DNA of 64,000 bases from Butyrivibrio proteoclasticus P6B7 (lineage in GTDB: Bacteria > Bacillota > Clostridia > Lachnospirales > Lachnospiraceae): NCBI RefSeq assembly GCF_000622085.1, contig NZ_JHWL01000001.1:290899-354898 (forward strand). Reading direction: 5' to 3'. A program made the translations under genes and the position numbers. This document shows, piece by piece, positions 27,250 through 36,363 of this stretch. Position 1 is the stretch's first letter, and every line of letters begins with the position of its first letter. The notes under the pieces are model-generated. The model saw only the letters and a list, made by a program, of their open reading frames with translations. It did no database searches and had not been told where the DNA came from.

Positions 27250-28572
27250 TTGAGAAAAGCAAATATGCAGCTCGCTGCTTTAGGTATTGCGGCTGTCGTA
27301 TCTTTTTCAAGCTTCAGTATTGACGCGTATGCTTCATCAAACAAAGTAACTAGCGTGTTACCACAGGCTGGTATCACTTATGCACTTGGTAATAATCAAG
27401 TATCACTCTCTACATTACAGCAGTCAGTAGAACTTGAAAATTCAGCAGCTGAAGATTCAGCTAGTGCCTCAAAGGCATCTACAGCAGAGGATAACTCTTC
27501 AGCAGCATCAACTACAGATGTGACACCAACAGCTTCCAGCCTTACAGATAGCATCCTTGAGGATCTTGAGAAGGCAACAGGAGCAGTAATCAATAATACA
27601 ACAGAGGGTTCTGAGGAATCTGCAGAACAGTCAGAGGAAGAGTCCTTCAAGTCCCTTGTTATAGCTAAGGTTAATGATTATGTTAACGTTCGTAGTCTTC
27701 CAAGCGAAGATGGCGAGATTATAGGTAAGTTGTACGATAAGTCAGTTGGTACCTTTATTGAAGAGGACAACGGCTGGTACAAGATTAAATCTGGTTCAGT
27801 AGAAGGTTATGTTAAGGCAGAGTACTGTGTAACAGGCGATGATGCCGTAGAACTTGCCAAGGAAGTAGGAACCAGAATTGCTACAGTAACAACTACTACA
27901 CTTAAGGTTCGTAACGGCCCAAGTCTTGAGGCAGAGGTGCTTGGTCTTGTTCCTATCGAGGACGAACTTGTTGTTGTGGAAGAGCTCGATGGATGGGTTA
28001 AGGTTAACATCGAGGAAGGTGATGGTTACGTATCAATGGATTACGTTACACTTTCCACAGAGTTCGTAGAAGCTGAGTCCAAGGAAGAAGAGGAAGCTCG
28101 TCTTGCTAAGGAGAAGGCAGCAAGAGACGCTGCTAATGCCGCTGCTAAGTCAGGTACTTCAAAAGAGTCATCTTCTAGCGGAGATAAGAGTTATAATTCA
28201 GCTAGTTCATATACTACAGAGACAAGCTCAATTGGTAGTGCGGTTGCACAGTTTGCGCTCCAGTTCGTTGGTAACCCATATGTATATGGTGGTACATCAC
28301 TTACAAATGGTGCTGACTGCTCAGGATTCGTAATGAGTGTATACGCTAACTTCGGTGTAAGTCTTCCACACAGCTCAGGTGCTGACAGATCAGTGGGAGC
28401 TGCAGTTGATGGACTTGCTAATGCACAGCCTGGTGATATCATTTGCTACTCTGGTCACGTTGCTATCTACATTGGTAATGGTCAGATCGTACATGCTTCA
28501 ACAGCAGCTACTGGTATCAAGGTTTCTAACGCAGATTACAGAACAGTTCTTGCAGTAAGACGTATCTTCTAA
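27250..28572 (+). CDS. Secreted NlpC/P60 peptidoglycan hydrolase with two SH3 domains
   Basis: 440 residues starting at TTG 27250 (GGAGG at 27239-27243, 6-nt spacing). A signal peptide (1 to about 28) ends near DAYAS. A Ser/Ala-rich segment follows, then SH3-type domains at about 139-196 and 208-268 (VNVRSLPSEDGEIIG, LKVRNGPSLEAEVLG), a charged linker, and a C-terminal NlpC/P60 domain (about 325-440) with catalytic Cys357 (GADCSGFV), His403 (GHVAIYIG) and a third polar residue His415. Enzymes of this type cut the gamma-D-Glu to diamino acid bond of wall peptides. It has its own promoter and terminator. Confidence 0.93.
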   Translation: MRKANMQLAALGIAAVVSFSSFSIDAYASSNKVTSVLPQAGITYALGNNQVSLSTLQQSVELENSAAEDSASASKASTAEDNSSAASTTDVTPTASSLTDSILEDLEKATGAVINNTTEGSEESAEQSEEESFKSLVIAKVNDYVNVRSLPSEDGEIIGKLYDKSVGTFIEEDNGWYKIKSGSVEGYVKAEYCVTGDDAVELAKEVGTRIATVTTTTLKVRNGPSLEAEVLGLVPIEDELVVVEELDGWVKVNIEEGDGYVSMDYVTLSTEFVEAESKEEEEARLAKEKAARDAANAAAKSGTSKESSSSGDKSYNSASSYTTETSSIGSAVAQFALQFVGNPYVYGGTSLTNGADCSGFVMSVYANFGVSLPHSSGADRSVGAAVDGLANAQPGDIICYSGHVAIYIGNGQIVHASTAATGIKVSNADYRTVLAVRRIF

Positions 28573-28592
28573 TCGCGACATATTGAGAATTT

Positions 28593-28622
28593 AATCCCTC
28601 CACTTAGGTGGAGGGATTTTTT
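28593..28622 (+). terminator. Terminator after NlpC/P60 gene
   Basis: Perfect 11-bp stem (28593-28603 with 28608-28618), TTAG loop, T run. Confidence 0.9.
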
Positions 28623-28698
28623 ATATGGGTATTTCTGCAACAATTTAGAGGTTTTATCTGTTAATATATTAGACATAGTAAGAGAGGAGTTTTTTGCC

Positions 28699-30624
28699 AT
28701 GAAGAAAAAGATATTATGTGTATTATTATCGCTAACAATGACCCTTCCTATGGCTGGTTGTGGCCTTGATAATGTTTTTAGTTTTAGTTATAAAGATGAT
28801 GCTGCGAATGAAGAAGAGTCCTCTGAGGAGGAAGAAGAGGCTTCTGATGAGGCTAGCGAAGAGGCTTCTGAGGAAGAGGAAGAAGAGGCTGTAGCTGAAA
28901 ATGACGTGGTGATTGTTAATGCTGATTATAATGATGAGTATCTCTTTGATACTGATGGCAATTTCATCAGGCATCTGGATGATCAGGAAATCCTGGATGT
29001 CCTTAAGCTTAGTAATGATGACTCATATGCCCATCTGGAGGCTGCAACAGGGACCATTCTCTTCTACCAGGTGACAAGATATGACAATGGCGTTGCCTCC
29101 AGTGAGTTTATAGCCTTTGATTATGAATCAGGAGAAGTTGTCCAGATTCAGGATTGGAGGGAAAAGACATCTTATGGACAAGCTGAGGTATATAAGGGAA
29201 AGATTTTCTTTACTGAATCACATGGATCTGACGAAAGTAATTACAGATGCTATGAGATTGATCAGGATAATCTGGAATTCACAGAGAGCGCCTCAGACTA
29301 TGTGGATGTTCTTGCAGAGGTTAAAGGCTATAACATTAATTGTAAGACCTGCTATGACCATCAGCTTGATGAATATGGTGTTATGCTGGCAAGGAAGGAT
29401 GATTCCCATTACGCCATCTATAAAGACGGCACAGTGAAAGAGTTAGAAGGACTTACAACAGGGATGTCTTCAAGCTATATGGATCAGGAGAGAGTTCTTT
29501 ATACACAGTTTGATACAGATACCTATGAGCACCTGGGCCTCTTTGAGCTTGACCTTGAGAGCGGAGATATCAAGCAGATCACAGACAAATACGTTTCTTT
29601 GATTGCCTACGAGGATGGCGTGCTGTATTACCTTTTTAAGGATGAGATTGAGTTTGAGGTTTTTGACTGCACTGCATATCGTTATGATGTGGAGTCCGGA
29701 GAGGAGACAGCTCTTTATACAAAAAGATCTGTACCTGGCGTTGAAAACTACAGTTATCCTGGAGATTATGCCATTTCCATAAAGGGCGGAAAGGCTTACT
29801 ATCTTGATTTTGCAGATGGTGAGGTTACCTTCAAGAGGGCTGATGTTGGAGAAGAGGGCCTTGAAAATGAGGAGGATACCGGAGTTGTTGTTAATTCCTA
29901 CTCTGCCTTTGAATATGGAACAATTGATTATGAGACAACAGCTTCATACTGTGAGAACTGCGGAATTCCATTTACACAGTGCTATGTAGAGTACTTTAAT
30001 CTGGATTCTAAGTATTCTGAGTACGCAGATGTGATCAATGAAAAGCTCCACGAAAAACCAAAAAATCTTCTTGCTACGTATTCAGAGCCAACCTATGATC
30101 ACAGTGATGAAGACTGCGAGGAGCATGCTGAGTATCCGCAGGCCTTTAATGAGACAGATACTTATACTATTGAGGATGTGGGAATTCTTGAGGATAAGTA
30201 CCTCTATGTAACAAGAGGAGGCTACTGGTATGGCGGTGGTGCTCATGGTATGCCAAACAGAGGTCAGCAGTTATTTGATCTTACTACTGGAGAAGAGCTT
30301 CATCTTAGCGACTTCTATACAGGAACTGAGGAAGATTTTAAAGAGCTTGTGGCTACCAAGACAAAAGAGGATTTCGAAAGTTACGGTGAGGCGGCATTAG
30401 AAGGAGGTTCTCCATATTTCCAGACAACTCCAGAAGATGTGTATAATTCAGCTTATGAGTGTGTTCAATATGCGGAGGATACAGACTATAGCTGGTATTT
30501 CCAGGAAGATGGACTTCTTTTCTTCTACTATCCATATGATATGGGATCTTATGCAACTGGTTTCATTGAGATTTTCATTCCTTATGAGGAGCTGCTGGGA
30601 AGAAGTACTCTTTCTGAGAACTGA
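28699..30624 (+). CDS. Lipoprotein with C-terminal DUF3298-like domain
   Basis: 641 residues. Lipobox PMAGC (Cys21), then a very acidic Glu/Ser/Ala stretch (about 34-70). Residues about 75-400 look like a beta-propeller-type region (repeated strands such as LFDTDGNFIRHL and ALYTKRSVPG). The C-terminal third (about 430-640) resembles the DUF4163/DUF3298 pair found in RsiV-type and other extracytoplasmic proteins (YVTRGGYWYGGGAHGMPN, then LFFYYPYDMGSYATGFIEIFIPYEEL). It is probably tethered outside the membrane. DUF3298 in RsiV binds lysozyme, but a similar role here is only a guess. GAGAGGAG precedes the ATG. Confidence 0.75.
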   Translation: MKKKILCVLLSLTMTLPMAGCGLDNVFSFSYKDDAANEEESSEEEEEASDEASEEASEEEEEEAVAENDVVIVNADYNDEYLFDTDGNFIRHLDDQEILDVLKLSNDDSYAHLEAATGTILFYQVTRYDNGVASSEFIAFDYESGEVVQIQDWREKTSYGQAEVYKGKIFFTESHGSDESNYRCYEIDQDNLEFTESASDYVDVLAEVKGYNINCKTCYDHQLDEYGVMLARKDDSHYAIYKDGTVKELEGLTTGMSSSYMDQERVLYTQFDTDTYEHLGLFELDLESGDIKQITDKYVSLIAYEDGVLYYLFKDEIEFEVFDCTAYRYDVESGEETALYTKRSVPGVENYSYPGDYAISIKGGKAYYLDFADGEVTFKRADVGEEGLENEEDTGVVVNSYSAFEYGTIDYETTASYCENCGIPFTQCYVEYFNLDSKYSEYADVINEKLHEKPKNLLATYSEPTYDHSDEDCEEHAEYPQAFNETDTYTIEDVGILEDKYLYVTRGGYWYGGGAHGMPNRGQQLFDLTTGEELHLSDFYTGTEEDFKELVATKTKEDFESYGEAALEGGSPYFQTTPEDVYNSAYECVQYAEDTDYSWYFQEDGLLFFYYPYDMGSYATGFIEIFIPYEELLGRSTLSEN

Positions 30625-30656
30625 TTGTGAATTGATGGCATTAATTAATGTCTGAT

Positions 30657-30665
30657 TGTGGATAA
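30657..30665 (-). promoter_or_regulatory. DnaA box (consensus)
   Basis: TGTGGATAA, the reverse complement of the consensus TTATCCACA. Confidence 0.55.
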
Positions 30666-30844
30666 TTGATGTGATTATGACGGAATCTACTGTTATTAGT
30701 TGACGTATATGACGCAGAATATTAAGTTCATTAATTTTACGGAAGTAAAGAAGAGAATCGAAAATATTTTGTTTTCTCCGATATGCACATAAATGCAAAA
30801 GTCAACATATATTAATAACTTTTTTTTCACACATTTTTTAGAAG

Positions 30845-30853
30845 TTATCCACA
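30845..30853 (+). promoter_or_regulatory. DnaA box (consensus)
   Basis: TTATCCACA, just after an AT-rich stretch. Confidence 0.6.
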
Positions 30854-30896
30854 ATCCACATTTTGAAAAGGGCGATTTTTGGACTTTTGCACAAAG

Positions 30897-30914
30897 TTAT
30901 CCACATTGTCCACA
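30897..30914 (+). promoter_or_regulatory. Two abutting DnaA boxes
   Basis: TTATCCACA (30897-30905) is directly followed by TTGTCCACA (30906-30914, one change from consensus) in the same orientation. Confidence 0.6.
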
Positions 30915-30967
30915 GAAAACCACTTTTTACAAGTAAATTTTATGCAATAGAAAGCAGGAGATATTTT

Positions 30968-30984
30968 TTGTGCATAATGCACAA
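30968..30984. promoter_or_regulatory. 17-nt perfect palindrome upstream of hpf
   Basis: TTGTGCAT, one central A, ATGCACAA. It lies about 50 nt upstream of the hpf -35 box and looks like a dimeric-regulator site. The half site TGCACAA recurs at 30888-30894. Confidence 0.45.
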
Positions 30985-31031
30985 AACAGTTCTTTTGAAA
31001 CATTTATAAATATCATTTTAGGGATTATAAA

Positions 31032-31061
31032 TTGCATGACCTCTTCATAAGATGGTATAAT
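31032..31061 (+). promoter_or_regulatory. hpf promoter
   Basis: TTGCAT (31032-31037), 18-nt spacer, TATAAT (31056-31061). Confidence 0.75.
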
Positions 31062-31167
31062 ATCGTATAGACAAAAGGCGGTAGATTTGCTAAATTGTCT
31101 TAAATATTCGCATAGAGATAGTTCTTTTCACAGAATTATCCGATGCGGCAGCAAAGGGGATGATTGC

Positions 31168-31698
31168 ATGAAATTCACTATCGTTGGTAAGAACATTGAT
31201 GTAACACCTGGCCTTAGAGCCGCAGTGGAGGAAAAGATCGGAAAACTCGAGAAGTACTTCACACCAGACACACAGGTTAACGTTACACTTAATGTGGACA
31301 AGGAAAGACACAAGATTGAGGTTACCATTCCCGTTAAAGGTAAGATCATTCGTGCAGAACAGGTCAGCAATGATATGTATGTATCAATTGACCTGGTAGA
31401 GGAGGTTATCGAAAGACAGCTTAAGAAGTATAAGAGCAAACTGGTAGATAAGCAGCAGGCTGAAGCCAGCAACTTTAAGAAAGAGTACATCGAGACTGAT
31501 TATATGGATGAAGAAGAGATCAGAATCGAGCGTATGAAGAAGTTCGAGCCTAAGCCAATGTATCCAGAGGATGCATGCGTACAGATGGAACTCTTAGGTC
31601 ATAATTTCTTCGTATTTGTCAATGCGGATACCGATCAGGTAAACGTAGTATACAAGAGAAAAGGCAACACTTATGGCCTTATAGAGCCCGAGATTTGA
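31168..31698 (+). CDS. hpf: Long-form ribosome hibernation promoting factor
   Basis: 176 residues from the ATG at 31168, with AAAGGGGA 8 nt upstream. Residues 1 to about 100 are the S30AE ribosome-binding domain (MKFTIVGKNIDVTPGLRAAV, FTPDTQVNVTLNVD). The C-terminal domain (about 120-176, MYPEDACVQMELLGHNFFVF and VNVVYKRKGNTYGLIEP) is the dimerisation domain of long HPF, which joins 70S ribosomes into inactive 100S dimers in slow growth. It is monocistronic, with its own promoter and a strong terminator. Confidence 0.95.
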   Translation: MKFTIVGKNIDVTPGLRAAVEEKIGKLEKYFTPDTQVNVTLNVDKERHKIEVTIPVKGKIIRAEQVSNDMYVSIDLVEEVIERQLKKYKSKLVDKQQAEASNFKKEYIETDYMDEEEIRIERMKKFEPKPMYPEDACVQMELLGHNFFVFVNADTDQVNVVYKRKGNTYGLIEPEI

Positions 31699-31736
31699 CA
31701 TTTAGTTAAATAAATATCAAATTATAGAATTTTTAT

Positions 31737-31767
31737 AAAATAGCTCCCAATTGGGAGCTATTTTTGT
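31737..31767 (+). terminator. Terminator after hpf
   Basis: Near-continuous palindrome centred on CCCAATTGGG with A-rich and T-rich ends (31737-31764), so it may work in both directions. Confidence 0.85.
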
Positions 31768-31795
31768 TGCATTTGCCTAAGTGCTATGTTACAAT
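31767..31795 (+). promoter_or_regulatory. Promoter of the butyrate operon
   Basis: TTGCAT (31767-31772), exact 17-nt spacer, TACAAT (31790-31795). It lies about 108 nt before thl. Confidence 0.75.
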
Positions 31796-31903
31796 TGATT
31801 TGTTCTGATAAAAATTTATCAATCAGAATTTTCTAACGGTTTCGCAAGGAAAAGTTAATAAAAAAATGGACATAGACATGTCCCAAAATGGAGGTAATAC
31901 TTT

Positions 31904-33094
31904 ATGGCACAGAAAGTAGTTTTAGCAGGCGCAGTAAGAACTGCTATCGGCAAGATGGGTGGAGCTCTTTCAAACACACCAGCTGCAGAGCTTGGTTCTA
32001 TTGTTATTAAGGAAGCACTTAACCGTGCTGGCGTTAAGCCTGAGCAGGTTGATGAAGTTCTTATGGGTTGCGTTATCCAGGCTGGTCTTGGACAGAACGT
32101 AGCTAGACAGGCTTCTATTAAGGCTGGTCTTCCTATTGAGACTCCTGCAGTTACTCTTAACGTAGTATGCGGTTCAGGTCTTAACTGTGTTAACATGGCT
32201 GCTGACCTTATCAAGGCTGGTGAGGCTGATATTGTAGTAGCTGGTGGTATGGAGAATATGTCTATGGCTCCTTATGCACTTCCTAATGCACGTTTCGGAT
32301 ATCGTATGAACAACGGTACAGTTGTAGATACAATGGTAAACGATGCTCTTACAGATGCTTTCAATCACTATCACATGATGATCACAGCAGAGAATATCTG
32401 CGATAGATGGAACCTTACAAGAGAAGAGCTCGATGAGTTCTCAGCTAATTCTCAGCAGAAGTGCGAGAAGGCTATGGCAGAAGGCAGATTCAACGACGAG
32501 ATCGTTCCTGTTCCTGTAAAGGTTAAGAAGGAAATGGTTGAGTTCAAGGTTGATGAGGGTCCTCGTGCTGGTACAACAGTTGAGTCACTTTCAAAGCTTA
32601 AATGCTGCTCAGGTAAGGAAGGCGGACTTGTTACAGCAGGTAACGCTTCTGGTATCAACGACGGTGCTGCAGCAATCGTTGTTATGAGCGAAGAGAAGGC
32701 TAAGGAACTTGGCGTTAAGCCTATGGCTACATGGGTTGGCGGTGCTCTTGCAGGTGTTGAGCCTGAGGTTATGGGTATCGGACCAGTTGCAGCTACTAAG
32801 AAGGTTCTTAACAAGACAGGTCTTTCACTTGACAATATCGATCTTATCGAGGCTAACGAGGCATTTGCAGCTCAGTCAGTTGCAGTTGCTAAGGACCTTG
32901 GATTCGATATGAGCAAGGTTAACGTTAACGGTGGTGCTATCGCACTTGGTCACCCAGTTGGAGCTTCAGGATGCCGTATCCTTGTTACTCTTCTTCACGA
33001 GATGGCTAGAAGAGACGAGGCTAAGAAGGGTCTTGCTACTCTTTGCATCGGTGGCGGAATGGGTTGCGCTACAATCGTTGAGAAATATGAGTGA
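31904..33094 (+). CDS. thlA: Acetyl-CoA acetyltransferase (thiolase), butyrate operon copy
   Basis: 396 residues. It condenses two acetyl-CoA to acetoacetyl-CoA, the first step of butyryl-CoA synthesis. Active-site residues are all present: nucleophile Cys89 (NVVCGSG), His350 (GHPVG) and Cys381 (CIGGGMG). TGGAGG lies about 9 nt before the ATG. It is first in a six-gene set; the 199-nt gap to crt contains three hairpins that may set relative mRNA levels. A second thiolase at 44187 is highly similar. Confidence 0.95.
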   Translation: MAQKVVLAGAVRTAIGKMGGALSNTPAAELGSIVIKEALNRAGVKPEQVDEVLMGCVIQAGLGQNVARQASIKAGLPIETPAVTLNVVCGSGLNCVNMAADLIKAGEADIVVAGGMENMSMAPYALPNARFGYRMNNGTVVDTMVNDALTDAFNHYHMMITAENICDRWNLTREELDEFSANSQQKCEKAMAEGRFNDEIVPVPVKVKKEMVEFKVDEGPRAGTTVESLSKLKCCSGKEGGLVTAGNASGINDGAAAIVVMSEEKAKELGVKPMATWVGGALAGVEPEVMGIGPVAATKKVLNKTGLSLDNIDLIEANEAFAAQSVAVAKDLGFDMSKVNVNGGAIALGHPVGASGCRILVTLLHEMARRDEAKKGLATLCIGGGMGCATIVEKYE

Positions 33095-33293
33095 TATAGG
33101 GATTCAAACTGAAGCAGTCTTCCGTGCTTGCACGGTTAAGACTGCTTTAGCTTGAAGACCGAACAGACATGAGGAAGTAGGCAGATATGCCGGATTCCGA
33201 ATGCATGTAGCATGACGAGAGCGTTAGCGCAGTCATGCGTATGTCACGAATAAGTAGTGGGAATCACTACAACATATATAGGAGGAATTTAAA
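33095..33293 (+). promoter_or_regulatory. thl-crt intergenic region with three stem-loops
   Basis: Hairpin 1: AAGCAGTCTT pairs with AAGACTGCTT, with an inner CCGTGC/GCACGG stem (about 33111-33146). Hairpin 2: GCATGAC (33210-33216) pairs with GTCATGC (33232-33238), with GCG/CGC inside. Hairpin 3: GTAGTG (33254-33259) pairs with CACTAC (33265-33270), just before the crt ribosome site. None has a proper T run. Confidence 0.6.
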
Positions 33294-34088
33294 ATGGGTT
33301 TTGTTAATTGCGAAGTAAAAGAAAACATCGCTGTTGTAACAATCAACCGTCCTGAGGCGCTTAACGCACTTAATTCTCAGGTTCTTGATGACCTTGCAGC
33401 AGCATTCGATAGCATTGACACAAACGTTGTCAGAGCTGTTGTTCTTACAGGCGCAGGTGAGAAATCATTTGTTGCTGGTGCTGACATCGGGGAGATGAGC
33501 ACACTTTCTAAGGCTGAGGGCGAGGCTTTCGGTAAGAAGGGTAATGATATCTTCCGCAAGATCGAGCAGTTCCCAATTCCAGTTATCGCTGCAATCAACG
33601 GATTTGCTCTTGGCGGTGGATGTGAGATCTCAATGAGCTGCGATATTCGTATCTGCTCAGACAATGCTATGTTTGGTCAGCCAGAGGTTGGTCTTGGAAT
33701 CACACCTGGATTTGGTGGAACACAGAGACTTGCTCGTCTTATCGGCGCTGGAATGGCTAAGCAGCTTATCTACACAGCACGTAACATTAAGGCTGACGAG
33801 GCTTACAGAATTGGTCTTGTTAATGCAGTATATCCACAGGAGGAGCTCCTTCCTGCAGCTGAGAAGATGGCTAGCCAGATCGCTGCTAACGCACCTATCG
33901 CTGTTCGTGCTTGCAAGAAGGCTATCAACGATGGACTTCAGGTTAACATCGATGAGGCTCTTGTAATCGAAGAGAAGCTCTTTGGTTCATGCTTCGAGTC
34001 AGAGGATCAGAGAGAGGGAATGGCTAACTTCCTTAGAAAGAAAGACGACCCAGCTAAGGTTAAGGTTGTAGCCTTCAAGAATGCGTAA
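33294..34088 (+). CDS. crt: 3-Hydroxybutyryl-CoA dehydratase (crotonase)
   Basis: 264 residues, enoyl-CoA hydratase family. It dehydrates 3-hydroxybutyryl-CoA to crotonyl-CoA. Oxyanion-hole strands GADIGEM and FALGGGCE are present, with the catalytic glutamates in the GGGCEISM and FGQPEVGLGITPGFGG segments. Length is usual for clostridial crotonases. TAGGAGG is 7 nt before the ATG. The order thl-crt-hbd-bcd-etfB-etfA is that of several Lachnospiraceae butyrate producers. Confidence 0.95.
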   Translation: MGFVNCEVKENIAVVTINRPEALNALNSQVLDDLAAAFDSIDTNVVRAVVLTGAGEKSFVAGADIGEMSTLSKAEGEAFGKKGNDIFRKIEQFPIPVIAAINGFALGGGCEISMSCDIRICSDNAMFGQPEVGLGITPGFGGTQRLARLIGAGMAKQLIYTARNIKADEAYRIGLVNAVYPQEELLPAAEKMASQIAANAPIAVRACKKAINDGLQVNIDEALVIEEKLFGSCFESEDQREGMANFLRKKDDPAKVKVVAFKNA

Positions 34089-34104
34089 CTAATCGCGTAC
34101 TTCT

Positions 34105-34134
34105 TTGTTCTGGTTTCAATATGTGAGAGTAGAA
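34105..34134 (+). repeat. Short GTTCT...AGAAC hairpin in the crt-hbd gap
   Basis: TTGTTCTGG (34105-34113) followed by AGTAGAAC (to 34134) can form a weak stem. The same 9-mer opens the hairpin repeats at 35092 and 45401. Confidence 0.4.
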
Positions 34135-34178
34135 CATAGTTAGAATACAAAATACACAATAAATAGGAGGAACACAAA

Positions 34179-35051
34179 ATGAAAGTAGCTGTAATTGGCG
34201 CAGGTACAATGGGATCAGGTATTGCTCAGACATTTGCTCAGGCTGAGAGCGTTGAGAAAGTATATCTTTGCGATATCAAGACAGAGTTTGCAGAAGGCGG
34301 ATTTGCTAAGATCAAGAAGGGCCTTGATAAGCAGGTTGCTAAGGGAAAGAAGACTCAGGAAGAGGCTGATAAGATCACAGCTAAGATTCAGACAGGTCTT
34401 AACGACATCTGTGCTGATGCTGATCTTGTAGTTGAGGCTGCTCTTGAGGTTATGGACATCAAGAAGAACCTTTTCAAGGAGCTTCAGGACAACATCGTAA
34501 AGAACCCAGATTGCATTTTTGCATCTAACACATCATCTCTTTCAATCACAGAGATCGGTTCAGGACTTGCTAAGCCTATCATCGGTATGCACTTCTTCAA
34601 CCCAGCTCCTGTTATGAAGCTTGTTGAGGTTATCCAGGGTGCTAACACACCAGATGAGTACGTAGAGAAGATCAAGAAGATCTCTGAGGATCTTGGAAAG
34701 ACTCCTGTACAGGTTAACGAGGCAGCTGGATTCGTTGTTAACAGAATCCTTGTTCCTATGATCAACGAAGGTATCTTCGTATATTCAGAGGGGGTTTCAG
34801 ATATCGCTGGTATCGACACAGCTATGAAGCTTGGATGTAACCATCCTATGGGACCACTTGAGCTCGGTGACTACATCGGACTTGATATCGTTCTTGCTAT
34901 CATGGACGTTCTTTACTCAGAGACAGGCGATTCTAAGTATCGCGCTTGCCCACTTCTTCGTAAGATGGTTCGTGGTAAGAAACTCGGCGTTAAGACTGGA
35001 ATTGGCTTCTACAATTACGCTGATGGAAACAAGGTTCCAACAGATAAATGA
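34179..35051 (+). CDS. hbd: 3-Hydroxybutyryl-CoA dehydrogenase
   Basis: 290 residues. It reduces acetoacetyl-CoA to 3-hydroxybutyryl-CoA with NAD(P)H. N-terminal dinucleotide motif [11 protein letters not shown]; the catalytic histidine in [16 protein letters not shown]; Glu/Asn partners in the usual places ([22 protein letters not shown]). The C-terminal helical domain includes [22 protein letters not shown] precedes the ATG. The stop is followed directly by a dispersed hairpin repeat and a second stem-loop before bcd. Confidence 0.95.
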   Translation: MKVAVIGAGTMGSGIAQTFAQAESVEKVYLCDIKTEFAEGGFAKIKKGLDKQVAKGKKTQEEADKITAKIQTGLNDICADADLVVEAALEVMDIKKNLFKELQDNIVKNPDCIFASNTSSLSITEIGSGLAKPIIGMHFFNPAPVMKLVEVIQGANTPDEYVEKIKKISEDLGKTPVQVNEAAGFVVNRILVPMINEGIFVYSEGVSDIAGIDTAMKLGCNHPMGPLELGDYIGLDIVLAIMDVLYSETGDSKYRACPLLRKMVRGKKLGVKTGIGFYNYADGNKVPTDK

Positions 35052-35055
35052 TAAT

Positions 35056-35086
35056 CACTTGCTGAGGTTTTTTCGAAGCTAGTGAG
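35056..35086 (+). repeat. Dispersed hairpin repeat, copy 1 (hbd-bcd gap)
   Basis: A 31-nt element: CACTTGCT pairs with AGCTAGTG (one T-T mismatch), enclosing GAGG, six T and CGA. Related copies lie at 48390-48420 (inverted) and 62042-62070. The differences between copies keep the stem paired. Confidence 0.6.
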
Positions 35087-35091
35087 TATTA

Positions 35092-35132
35092 TTGTTCTGG
35101 CGAGTGCTTTAGCACGAGAGCAGAACTTCATT
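35092..35132 (+). repeat. TTGTTCTGGCGAGT element, long form
   Basis: TTGTTCTGGCGAGT (35092-35105), an 18-nt GC-richer insert containing GCAC and ending GCAG, then AACTTCATT (35124-35132). GTTCTG pairs with CAGAAC and GTGC with GCAC. The copy at 45401 lacks exactly the 18-nt insert. Confidence 0.6.
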
Positions 35133-35168
35133 GTGAATTATTAAATAAAAGATTTGGAGGAAAAAATA

Positions 35169-36329
35169 ATGGATTTTCAGCTTGATCAGCAGCATGAAAT
35201 GGCGAGAGCTCTTTTCAAAGATTTTGCAGAAAAAGAAGTAAAGCCAAACGCAATAGAGGTTGACGAGACAGAGGTTTTCCCAATGGAAACCGTTAAGAAG
35301 ATGCAGAAGTATGGTTTCATGGGTATTCCTATTCCTAAGGAGTATGGCGGACAGGGATGCGATCCTCTTACATACGTTATGTGTGTAGAGGAGCTTGCAA
35401 AGGTTTGTGGTACAACAGCAGTTATCGTATCTGCTCACACATCACTTTGCTGCGATCCTATTCTTACATATGGTACAGAAGAGCAGAAGCAGAAGTACCT
35501 TGTACCACTTGCTAAGGGCGAGAAGCTCGGTGCATTTGGTCTTACAGAGCCTATGGCTGGTACAGACGCTCAGGGCGTTCAGACAAAGGCAGTTCTTTCA
35601 GATGATGGTAAGGAGTGGATCCTTAACGGTTCTAAGTGCTTCATCACAAACGGTGAGGTTGCTGATGTTTACATCATCATCGCTTACACAGATATCGTAG
35701 AAGATAAGAAGGGTAGAAAGCAGAAGAAGTTCTCAGCATTTATCGTTGAGAAGGGAACACCTGGTTTCACATTCGGAACAAAGGAGAATAAGATGGGTAT
35801 CCGTGGATCATCCACATACGAGCTTATTTTCCAGGATTGCCACATCCCAGCAGAGAACCTTCTCGGCACACGTGGTAAGGGATTCCCAATCGCTATGCAT
35901 ACTCTTGACGGCGGACGTATTGGTATCGCTGCTCAGGCTCTTGGTATTGCTGAGGGTGCCCTTGATAGAACAGTTGAATACGTAAAAGAGAGAAAGCAGT
36001 TCGGTAGAGCTATCGGCGCTTTCCAGAACACACAGTTCCAGCTTGCTAACATGGCAACACAGTGCGAAGCTGCAAGACTTCTTGTTTACGCTGCAGCAGA
36101 TGCTAAGAAGAAAAAGGATGTTTACTCTGTAGAAGCTGCTAAGGCTAAGCTTTTCGCAGCAGAGGTTGCTATGGATGTTACAACTAAGGCTGTACAGCTC
36201 CATGGTGGTTATGGTTACATCAGAGAGTACGAAGTAGAGAGAATGATGCGTGATGCTAAGATCACAGAGATCTACGAAGGTACATCAGAAGTTCAGAGAA
36301 TGGTTATCTCTGGTGCTCTTTTAAAGTAA
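35169..36329 (+). CDS. bcd: Butyryl-CoA dehydrogenase
   Basis: 386 residues from the ATG at 35169 (GGAGG at 35157-35161, 7-nt spacing). Acyl-CoA dehydrogenase family. It reduces crotonyl-CoA to butyryl-CoA and, with EtfAB, couples this to ferredoxin reduction by electron bifurcation. FAD/substrate motifs FGLTEPMAGTDAQG and KCFITNGEVAD; catalytic base Glu370 in IYEGTSEVQR as in short-chain members. It is followed 34 nt later by etfB. Confidence 0.96.
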   Translation: MDFQLDQQHEMARALFKDFAEKEVKPNAIEVDETEVFPMETVKKMQKYGFMGIPIPKEYGGQGCDPLTYVMCVEELAKVCGTTAVIVSAHTSLCCDPILTYGTEEQKQKYLVPLAKGEKLGAFGLTEPMAGTDAQGVQTKAVLSDDGKEWILNGSKCFITNGEVADVYIIIAYTDIVEDKKGRKQKKFSAFIVEKGTPGFTFGTKENKMGIRGSSTYELIFQDCHIPAENLLGTRGKGFPIAMHTLDGGRIGIAAQALGIAEGALDRTVEYVKERKQFGRAIGAFQNTQFQLANMATQCEAARLLVYAAADAKKKKDVYSVEAAKAKLFAAEVAMDVTTKAVQLHGGYGYIREYEVERMMRDAKITEIYEGTSEVQRMVISGALLK

Positions 36330-36363
36330 TCACTACTAATTAAATTATAGAAGGAGAATAAAA

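Larger units (their letters stand above)
30625..31167. other. Gene-free AT-rich gap upstream of hpf with DnaA boxes
   Basis: No coding sequence is supported. The gap holds four DnaA-box-like 9-mers, a perfect palindrome at 30968-30984 (TTGTGCAT-A-ATGCACAA), long A/T tracts (30820-30840) and the hpf promoter. A TTG-started extension of hpf from 31087 has no ribosome site. Confidence 0.6.

Noticed and set aside
30968..30984. Possible HrcA/CIRCE-type or Spo0A operator at the hpf upstream palindrome
   Set aside because: The sequence does not fit the CIRCE half sites or the Spo0A box; kept only as an unnamed palindrome.
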